Shown here: piece by piece, positions 55,500-64,000 of the stretch
Layout of the letters: the number at the start of each line of letters is the position of its first letter
How positions within the stretch are numbered: position 1 is the stretch's first letter
From: Melocanna baccifera
Taxonomy: Eukaryota; Streptophyta; Magnoliopsida; Poales; Poaceae
Assembly (NCBI GenBank): GCA_036346265.1
Contig: CM070679.1
Location: 11,525,787 to 11,589,786 of the forward strand
Length of the DNA: 64,000 nt
Reading direction: 5' to 3'
Notes under the pieces: model-generated
Told to the model about the DNA's origin: nothing
Seen by the model: the letters and a program-made list of their open reading frames with translations, nothing else
Database searches by the model: none
Position numbers and translations under genes: made by a program

Positions 55500-56640
55500 T
55501 CTACAATGGCATATCGAAGACTATTATTTCTGATCATAATGTCAAGTTCATGAGCTACTTTTAGAAGATATTGTGGGCTAAGCTTGACACGAAGTTGTTG
55601 TTCTCCACAACTAATCATTCAATGACAAATGGGAAAACTGAAGTGGTGAATCGTACTCTTGGAACGATGCTGCAAACCATGATAAAGAAGAATTTAAAAG
55701 AGTGAGAAAACTTTTTACCATATGTTGAGTTTGCATACAACAGGGTGGTACACTCTACAACTCAACTCTCTCCATTTGAAATTATTTATGATTTTCAGCC
55801 ATATACACCATTAGATTTATTGTCATTACCTTTCATTGAAAGACTTAATATTGATGCTTCTAAACGTGCTGATTTTATAAAATGTATATATCTGAAAACT
55901 AAGGAAAAATAGATAAAAATGCATATCATATTGTTGAAAAACAAAATAAAAAATACAAAACAAATGATCTTTGAACCTAGTGATCTTGTTTGTTTAAATC
56001 TTTGCAAAGATAGATTTTTGAGAAAAGAAAGTGTAAATTGATGAATTGTGGAGATGGACCATTCAAAGTGCTTGAAAGAATAAATAATAATGCTTACAAG
56101 TTAGAACTACCTGGCAAAGATTACAGTGTTAGTGCTACATTTAATGTTGCAGATTTATCACCTTTCTATGGTTGTACTAACCTTGTAGAGTGTTTGTCGA
56201 CTCCCTTTCAAGAAGGAGAGGATGATGAGGACATCACTATTATCAAGGTTTTATCTGCACAATCATTAGCTCTATTATCATATTCAAGTAACAATGACAT
56301 GACAAGACTAGTGTTGATCCAACGGCTGAAGCTTTGTAGCAATTATACAAAGGACCAGCCAGTTAAGCTAGAGCAAGAGAACTCACTAAACAAGTGAATC
56401 TAATACTAAGTTCCTTTTATTTCACTGTTAAAGACAACTTGCTATCTAATGCTTCAACTTTATGTATTTTTAAGTTATTACGAGAGTAAGAACTTGGTGC
56501 TACCAAGCGAGAGGCAAGGGAGGCCAGCGCACCAAGAGAAGGTCCAAAAGGAAGAGACAATAATACTTTACTTATATCAGTGGAAAATGCCACCAAGATA
56601 TTGGAATCAAGTTTTAAACTTTAAATTGAAGATTGGAGAA
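55500..56640 (+). pseudogene. Ty3/gypsy integrase core end and C-terminus (second lineage)
   Basis: Frames read KTIISDHNVKFMSYF (second catalytic D), a stop, TNGKTEVVNRTLGTMLQTMI (catalytic E), FLPYVEFAYNRVVHSTTQLS and PFEIIYDFQPYTPLDLL. After further stops, MNCGDGPFKVLERINNNAYK followed by ATFNVADLSPFYG forms a GPF/Y-like module, ending in an acidic STPFQEGEDDEDI. In a shifted frame, DPTAEALQQLYKGPA then RARELTKQVNLILSSF closes the protein. This belongs to a different lineage from the 3.5-kb element. The C-terminus recalls CRM/centromeric-type chromoviruses, but I am unsure. Everything upstream of the integrase core is missing. Confidence 0.75.
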
Positions 56641-56796
56641 GACTATGACTTAGAAGCTCGATTGTGTCCAGTCTTCAATTCTGAGTTGGTTTGAGTTTTT
56701 GGCTAAGTTTCATGTGTCATGGGCTGGTTTATATCTATAATAAGACATATTAAGGTTGTTTTGGGCTTTATTATTCGTTTTGGTTTAGTTTTGAGG

Positions 56797-57300
56797 TGAT
56801 GACGATGTCAAAGCTTCAACTGGACTAAAAACGAATACTTAGACTACAAGAGAAGTTGGGCCATTGTCAAGAGAGTTGTGTGCCACCCTCATCGGCCAGC
56901 CACCATGTGGGACCCACCTCATGGGTGCCCAAATCAAGATGACCCGTCAGCTACTTATTGCTTTCGGTTTAAATTAGAAATTAGAATAGGATTCCAGTTG
57001 TTTTCCTACTTTGAGTCCGACTAGACTTGTACAAGTGTATAAAGCCTTGGGCACCGTTACTTGTAACTATTGAACGTTAATTTTGAGTCAAAAATTTTTT
57101 TTGCTCTTTGGTTTATGCTCTGTCCTGCCATAGGAGTTGAGAAGCAAACTAGTTAACGTTTCACTAAATTACCGGTTACCAATGTTCTTGTTGTGCCTTG
57201 CATATCAACAAAGTCGTCTTCCTTGGTGCGGTGAGAAGACAGAGATCCAGAGCATATTGCTAGTTAAATTTTGGTATATAGGAGTCTGTAATCGAGACAG
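56797..57300 (+). repeat. Probable 3' LTR of the same gypsy element, end uncertain
   Basis: Begins TGATGACGATGTCAAAGC after 'gttttgagg', a start seen in CRM-like LTRs. A TATAAAG box (57038-57044) is followed by a leader with 'cttgtaactattg'. The right boundary is not clear to me. Confidence 0.4.
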
Positions 57301-58838
57301 ATAATTGTGTGCTTCCGTTCATCAGAATCCATGGGATTTCAGATTAGCCACAAATTTACCGTTCAAGAGAGATTCTACGTCGTGAAGATCGGGCACCCTC
57401 GTATCAACATATATATTTTCTCTCTCTTTTTTGATAATTTCTAGCTTATTTCTCTTTTCTTTAGCAGCGGTCATGTCATTGACTTTAAGTATATAATAGA
57501 TAGGTTTTTTTGGGAGATTTAGCTTGGAATTCGCAAGAAAATCAAATGCCAATCCCCCCCATTTTAGTTAATTGGATTGTACTTGACATGGACACTTTTA
57601 AATTTGCTAATTTTCATTTAATTATTATTTCTAATTTTGGTTATTTATAGATGTTACTTTAGATGTCGTATGGAAATCAAATTGCTACTTTCCTTTTTTA
57701 TTCCAAATTTTAGTTAATTTAGATTGTACTTGACAGAGAATTTTTTATTTTAATCTAAGCTATTTTACCTTAGGTCCGTGAAACGTATGGCTAGATCTTG
57801 CTAGTTAATATGGGAGTTTCCTTGGAGGGCCTAATTAGTATATGTTTACAAATTTAATATTTTTGGAATTTAGGTTACAAATTTATTTATAAATCAAATA
57901 TCTAATCATCTTTTAATTTTTATTCCAAATTTGCATGTTGTTGGATCGTACTTTCCATGGATTTATTTTTAGTTTTAGGTTAGAATTCGTATAAAAACCA
58001 ATTTCTTTCTTTTAAATATTATTTTGAATTTAGTTTTTAGGGGTTTCCTTTGAAATTCATATGAAAATCAAATTGCTAAATTTATTTTATTGTGAAGTTT
58101 AGTTATTTATAGATGCTACTTGATATGAACTCTTTTATTTTAATTTGCTAGTTTTTTGTTTATTTATTATTGCGAAGTTTAGTTATTTATAGATGCTACT
58201 TTGGGGGTCATATGTAAATCAGATTCTTAATTTTTCTTTGTTTTTAATTTTGAATTTATGTTAATTTAGATTATTCTTGATATGGGCTCTTTCTTTTAAT
58301 CTGATCTGTTATAACTCCAGTCCGTCAGATTAATGACTAGATCTTTTCTGAGTGTATCATTAGTATGGATATAAATAGATTCTTATCTAAATCTTTAAAA
58401 TTAGGACCCATCAAATTAAAAGCTAGATGTTTTGTTTTTTTAAAGAATTTATAACATATTTCTTTTTTCTTAGCAAGTCTAAAAAAAAATGTTATCGACT
58501 TTTAGTACATAATAGATACCCATTTGGATTGTTGGATTTCTAAAGTAATCCTCGAGGATTTAAATTGTTTTCAGCAGAATTTCTATGCAACTCCAAGGTA
58601 ATTCTTGTGTTTCAAAAGGGTCTAACTTTTACCCGCGCGGACCTAATGTACGTGAATTATTTTGAGGGACTGAACTGATAAACATGTGACTTGGGAGTCA
58701 ACCTTTGAGCATATTCTTACACCAACTTATTGCGTGCGCTTATGTGCCGTTCAAGAAATGCCAAACGACTGGACGCAGAAAATTGAAAGATACAGCGTAT
58801 CTGCATATGTCAACTGAAGCGCGCGCGCGACTTTAAGG
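57301..58838. repeat. AT-rich region with degenerate internal repeats
   Basis: 'tagttatttatagatg(c/t)tact(t)t' occurs near 57640, 58090 and 58175. 'ttagattgtacttgaca' occurs near 57570, 57720 and, weaker, 57940. 'aaatcaaattgct' occurs near 57676 and 58068. These suggest one old element with duplicated parts. No gene. Confidence 0.5.
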
Positions 58839-59125
58839 GGTGATTGTTTTAGCGATAGTTTTTGATTTTTAGTTGAAATTTTATTGTAGTTGGTTTTTTT
58901 TACTATAGCTGATTTAGTTTTTTGGATATAATTAAATTTAAAAAAAATGTAAAAATAAAAAAATATGTTAGCTTATCACGGATAATGCAAAGGAATATAG
59001 GGAAAAAGAAAAATTTAAAAAATCTCAAAAAATCTAAAAAAATTCAGAAAGAGACGAATTACTGAATAGTGAAAAAAAAACTGAAGTTAGAAGTTGAAAT
59101 TAAAAAAAAGCTGAAATGAGCGGGG
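58839..59125. mobile_element. MITE-like element, same family as 27245-27536
   Basis: 'ggggtgattgttttagcgatag' at the left and, inverted, 'gccccgctcatttcagc' at the right are imperfect inverted repeats. The body matches 27300-27530 in order (tgtagttggttttttttactatagctgattt; ggataatgcaaaggaatataggg). Confidence 0.55.
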
Positions 59126-62043
59126 CATAGCACTTGAGACTTCAAGACCTGGACTTGGTCTCGCCTTAGCATCGGATAGCGTGCAAGGAAAAACACTGAA
59201 GCCCACGGTGAATTCACGGCCCACATTTTTGGCCCCATTGGATGACAGAACGGAGACAGCTCGCTCGGGGAGCGTTCTCGCTCCTGGCACTAGAGTAGAG
59301 GGTACAGGATGATCGGCCTCGAAGACGGCCGTTGCTTATGGCGTCGACCGGCCGTGCCGGGATGACATCTCCGAGGAGAGGGGACAGACGTCTTCGATCA
59401 GGCAATGCCATCATTCGGACGGGGACGACAGACGTCGCTCTGAACCGGAACAGCACATGGGAGATGATACTCCATGGAGCAGATTATGCATGATCACTGT
59501 AGAATCTGAGTATCGCGACTAGAGGGGTTGAATAGGGGTCTAAATTTAATCTAAGATTTTTCTAAAATATTTTTCTTTGGGTGGAAGAAAAACTCTTTAC
59601 TCTAGTTGCTATGAAAGCTATAAAGATTAGAGACAAATAATTACAACGAAAAGATTCAATTAAAATCGAGCAAAACAAAAGTAAATAATCTCTGGTGGTC
59701 TGACCTCCATGAAGGAGGTGGTCTAACCTCGAGTGGTTTGACCCCCATTCTAGCAGTCTGACTACTATAAACAGTAAAATCAAGCAAAGATATAGTAACC
59801 TCAATCAAACCTTTGCTACAGTGCCGGTCAAACCGCTGTTACAGTAATTTCAGGAATAAATAGTATTTTCAGCCCGATTTCAAATCCGAAAACCAAAAGA
59901 ACTTTTGATCCATAAATCCAAATGACAAAAAATTTTGCAGAGATCTTCTCTAGGTTATCAAGAACTTATTTCAACAAACAATCATAAAAATCATGGCCAA
60001 AATTGAGACCTTTTTTCAGTTTAAAGGAAATGTGCACCGAATTCGATCCAAAATCAAAATCGGTGAATACAACTTGCTCGTAGGTGAACGATGACCAAGA
60101 TAGGTCTACATGTATTCTCATATGTCACAGCAAGTAAGAACACAAAAGAAATCACGTCAAAAACTCTCGGAGCAAGAAATCACACTTTCAGACCAAATCA
60201 AGCAAAATCGGATTTTCTTGATAAACTTCCTATCAAAGTTCCTAGATGGGTAAAGATAGATTCCTAGAGGTTATCTCTATCTCTTACACATCTTTCGCAC
60301 AGTAAGATCGAGAAAAGGAAAGAGGAGAGATCAAAATCAACCAAATCAAAAGCAAATCAATCAAAACAAAATAGATCCACAGAGCTGATTAAAGATTGAT
60401 GTATTGATTACTTGAAGATATATGTTTTACAGTTAATCCCTCAAGATAGCAGAGTTCTAAGCCTAGAACACACACACATGAGGCTTCGACCCAAGAAACC
60501 CTAATCTCACAAGGAAGGAAGGAGAAGCTAGCCATCAAAAAGATTAACCAACCATCTCAAATTCTAACCCTTGCCTCTCCTATTTTTATATAGCCTCACA
60601 ACCTGAATCAAAACCTAATGGATCTACCCATTAGGCTAAACTGGGGATAATCTATTAACCCCACCTAACACCGGATTTTACTCTCTCATGCACGCTTTTT
60701 AAAGCGATTTATAACCATTAACCCATTAGTGAATCAATGCTTGATCCACTTCACATTTCCAGCACATATAAGACCTAAACCACTTAGACCAGCATCGCAA
60801 TTTCACATATCACCACTTTTTTGTATTAGACAATTTACCAAAATACCCCTTCTACTGCCCTCTACGAAACTTCCCGCTTCCTTTGCCACGAAACATCGCC
60901 CATGCTTCGCCATCTTCCATGCGATCCTAATGACTTGTTATCAAGTCTCCCACGCGTCCGGATCCTATCAAACCGTCCAGGCTTGCAAATAACCCAAGTC
61001 GCTAGGCGCACCACATGCTTCTTCTTGCACATAACGGCACCTGGCTTCGTTGACCACATAGAACCTCGACTCCTCCCTGAGCCTAGTCCCAGTCAACTTT
61101 GCCGTTGCTCATTATGTCCACCACCAGTAGCTCCCGCTCCGGTTCCTCATCTCTTGGCTTGCAACCACCCCACAAGTCTCGGTCATCTTCAGTGTCTTCA
61201 GCACCAACCTATGCCTAGTCTCAGTCCTCCTACGCCTCACCATGACATAGCTCCGAAGTCTTACAACCAACAATAATAAGTAAACCATCATGTAGCACTG
61301 CACAATACACAAATTCATCTATTTGCACAATTAATCCATACAATATACCATGCAAAATATATACAACTAAAATACTGATCCTAAACTTAGGATCAAACAA
61401 TAAACCCATATGCACATAAGCAACGACACCTATACCGTGTCCACACTCAGACAACTTAGCTCAAACAAACGCTTAAAACAACTCCTCAGCTGAACAGATG
61501 GCCAACCAAAGGTCGGTCTGACCGCTGCCTCCCATAGCTAGTTTGCCCGATAACACATGGCCAGTCAAACCTTTGGCAACATAAAGCAACTAAAAAATTA
61601 CAAACTCTTAAAAACCAAACTCAAACTCTGCAAACTCTTTTAACTAAAAGCCAATTACTTATCACAACCATAGGGTGACCTCCACATGGTCTCACAGTTA
61701 AATCAAGTGGCAACTTAAATAAATCAAGGAGGGTGTAGTGCTCAGAAGAAGATCAGGCTATTGGGGGCTTCAGATAGTAGGCACAGTTCCGTGACACAAA
61801 TATAATTGGAACCAAAACAAATGTTGCATTTCTTTTCTTTGTTTATAAAACCTGCATCTAGATAGATATATACTTATTTCACATTTGTAGATAGGGGAGC
61901 TGAGATGCAGATGTCACTCCATACAGCCCAAAAGGTTTGGGATCGATGGATTGAAACAGCTTAAAGTTGAAAAGGACATAATTTTCGAGTGGATTATTGC
62001 AGGTTGCAGCAATCGCTATGCATATCATATATACTAGCAGCGG

Positions 62044-62066
62044 TAGCGTGGTGTCACACCACGCTA
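62044..62066. repeat. 23-base palindrome
   Basis: tagcgtggtgtcacaccacgct plus a final a: two 11-base arms around one central c, extended imperfectly by 'ggtagc...gctagctacc'. It lies near one end of the 62107-62340 repeats and may be part of a small element. Confidence 0.85.
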
Positions 62067-62508
62067 GCTACCGTGTGGACTAAAGTAAAAGAGACGACAA
62101 TTCAGGAAAATGTAGGGCTTTATCAAGCAAAAGGAGGGCTTACCAGAAAAAATTTGATGGCATGTACGTAATTTCTAGAAAACATGCGCAATTCCAGAAA
62201 AATCGAAGGGCTTTTCCGCAAAAACCAAGGACCCATACATAATTTTAGAAAAATCTCGGGGCTTTATCAAGCAAAAAGAGGGATTCTCTGAAAGATTTAA
62301 GGGTCTATACGTAATTTCTAAAAAAATGGAGGGTTTTTTCGCTAAATTGAGAAAAATCTGGGAAGCTTTTTGCAAAATTATCACATGGCACCGGGGAGGC
62401 CGGAGTTTCCCCAGCTATAATATAGGATTATTATTTATCTTATGTTTGAAGTCAATCGATGTGGCAGACATATGAGCCAGAACAATTCCTTTTCTTCAAA
62501 TATATCTT

Positions 62509-62510
<2 letters not shown>

Positions 62511-62539
<29 letters not shown>

Positions 62540-62540
62540 A
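62511..62540. repeat. (TG)n(AG)n microsatellite
   Basis: Five to six TG units run directly into about ten AG units. Confidence 0.9.
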
Positions 62541-62700
62541 ACAGATAGAGCTTGTTAGTTGTGCTTGACAAGGCATTTGATATACCCAAGCACGCATGTA
62601 GTGCATGCCCGTCATCCTTCCACAAAAGTTCAGTCAAAAACTCAACATACAGATCTAGAACGTGCCGTTAAACATCAATGTTAGACGCCTCGGTTAACAT

Positions 62701-64000
62701 GTGCGTCTACATATTGCTACTTCACAATCTCGTGCTCTCAAGAAATTTGATTTAGTTCATTGTGACCTTTGGACCTCGCCTGTCGTCAGTGTATCTGGTT
62801 ACAAATACTACTTGGTTATTCTTGATGATTGCTCACACTATCTTTGGATGTTTCCTCTACGACTGAAATCCGATACTTTTGTCACTACTCGCACTTTCTC
62901 TTTTATGTTGCTACTCAGTTCGGTGCTAAGATCAAGAGCATTCAGTCCGATAATGGATGTGAGTTTGATAACTCCACCACTCGCACCTTTTTCCTTACCC
63001 ATAGCATTGCACTCCGCATGTCATGTCTATACATCTCTTAGTAGAACGGCAAGGCCGAACGCATTATTCGTTCCACTAATAACATTATCCGGTATCTTAT
63101 GTTTCAGGACAGCCTCCCTTTCTCTTACTTGGTTGAGGCTCTTCACACCGCTACCTACCTTATCAATCGCCAACCCACAAAACTATCAATTTTTCCACAC
63201 CCTTTTTTTTGCGTTCTTTGATGTTTCCCCCTCCTACTCTCACCTTCGAGTTTTTGGTTGTAAGTATTACCTGAACATTTCTGCCAACGCTCCTCACAAG
63301 CTTTCTCCTTGCTCCATCATGTGCATGTTTTTCGGCTACCCGTCTGAACACAAGGGATATCAAAGCCTTGATCTCTCCTCCAATCGGGTCATCAGCTCCC
63401 GCCATGTTACCTTTGATGAGTCCTCTTTTCCCTTTGCCAAGCTCGCCATCTAGTCCTCCCCCACTGACCTTTATTTTGTTGGTGCTTGATCACATGCCAA
63501 TGCCCATTGGGCCTTCGCATCTTGCAGGTCCTGGTGCTCCTCCTGGTGTGACCTGCCCACCTATGCTCTTACCAACCATGGCACCAGACGGCGCTGCCTC
63601 CGCTGCGCCGGTTGGGCGTGGCCCCAGCGCGCCCGTTACTCCTGATGTCATGCGCATTCCCAGTGCGACCGCGCTCGCACATGTGATGCCGGCCGGCAGC
63701 GCCTCTCCCAGCAGGGACTCCCACTCACCCGTCGCTTCATCCGTGGCTATGGTAGCGCCTAGTGCTCCAGCCGTGGATCCTCCTGTGGTAGTGGAATCAC
63801 ACGGTGCTCCTGCAGTGGGTCTACCAGTTGACTCACCGGCTCTCGGCGGGTTCATTCTACCGCAGCTTCCCTAGGTGCTGTGCAGGTCCAGCCAGTCAAA
63901 AACTCTCATGCCATAGTGACTCATGGAAAGCACTTTTTCAACAGCCACTCACCCACATGAACCTTCATGTCATCACTCTGTCTCCTGTTCCGACCACATA
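62701..64000 (+). pseudogene. Ty1/copia integrase core and linker, runs off window
   Basis: The frame at 62701 reads ATSQSRALKKFDLVHCDLWT (first catalytic D) then KYYLVILDDCSHYLWMFPL. A shift gives YVATQFGAKIKSIQSDNGCE (second D), ending in a TAG at 63040 where the family has QQNGKAER. GKAERIIRSTNNIIRY carries the E. Another shift near 63190 returns to the first frame: YSHLRVFGCKYYLNISANAP, GYPSEHKGYQSLDLSSNRVI and HVTFDESSFPFA, with a stop at 63451. A proline/alanine-rich linker (63368-63870, another frame) then leads towards the RT, which is beyond the window. At least three frame breaks, so inactive. Gag and protease are not seen upstream. Confidence 0.85.

Larger units (their letters stand above)
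59126..62700. other. Repeat-derived, unassigned region
   Basis: 59500-60100 has the style of an LTR or element end ('gcgactagaggggttgaatagg', 'ggtctgacctcc', 'tgctacagtgccggtcaaacc'), and 61500-61580 has related 'ggtcggtctgaccgctgcc' words, but I could not define ends. 60840-61260 has open stretches on both strands without motifs. 62107-62340 holds two diverged copies (period about 148 bp) of 'gggctttatcaagcaaaa...aggg'. Nothing here supports a gene. Confidence 0.35.

Noticed and set aside
1..64000. tRNA, rRNA or other structural RNA genes
   Set aside because: No tRNA-like box pairs or rRNA-like stretches were seen by eye. TGGTATCAGAGC at 7106 is a primer site, not a tRNA gene. A tRNA scan would be needed to exclude decayed ones.

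Overview
This window is nuclear DNA of a flowering plant, almost certainly a grass (Poaceae). Evidence: a class II diterpene cyclase (ent-copalyl diphosphate synthase, CPS) gene whose transit-peptide exon resembles the rice CPS2 type; Ty3/gypsy LTR retrotransposons with Tekay/Del-type ends (TGTAACATCCC...); a Met-tRNA primer site; grass-type PF04195 'putative gypsy type transposon' coding sequence; hAT and PIF/Harbinger MITEs; spliced genes with GT-AG introns. I cannot name the species. Nothing bacterial is present. Most of the sequence is nested, decayed transposable elements; only one gene looks intact.

Layout. 1-1580: right end of a hAT element carrying an internally deleted TTF/MYM-type transposase gene. 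1660-3467: decayed plant-mobile-domain (PMD) transposon gene, cut by a Tekay-like chromovirus (3468-11683) with a 3.6-kb 5' LTR, an extra ORF before gag, a large gag/pol deletion and a truncated 3' LTR. 11684-14697: first arm of a long inverted duplication (CPS 5' segment, copia 3' end, PMD fragment). 14698-28974: CACTA-like repeats, pieces of three more Tekay-like LTRs, a hAT MITE, further copies of the CPS-upstream segment and several MITEs. 28975-43033: second, inverted arm, split by a 10.6-kb non-autonomous gypsy element (30648-41226) with a perfect 5-bp target duplication (CTTAG). That element keeps gag and protease remnants on one strand and a spliced PF04195-type gene on the other. 42144-46622: broken CPS gene (duplicated TATA box, transit-peptide exon, then exons for the N-terminal domain), immediately followed by an inverted copy of its last two exons (46876-47897). 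Together these could make a hairpin RNA. An antisense fragment of a monoacylglycerol lipase/caffeoylshikimate esterase-like gene lies in its first intron. 48051-50397: another Tekay-like LTR. 51122-52885: two hAT-type elements. 53048-53669: an intact two-exon PHD-like zinc-finger gene on the minus strand. 55440-57300: gypsy integrase tail and probable LTR. 57300-62700: AT-rich, repeat-derived, mostly unassigned. 62701-64000: Ty1/copia integrase fragment running off the end.

The biology worth following is the CPS locus. Its 5' region has been copied at least twice in inverted orientation and its 3' exons form an inverted repeat next to the truncated gene. The DxDD catalytic region is absent, so no enzyme can be made here. 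The structure is what a small-RNA source against intact paralogous diterpene synthases would look like. That role is inference; the repeat structure is read directly.
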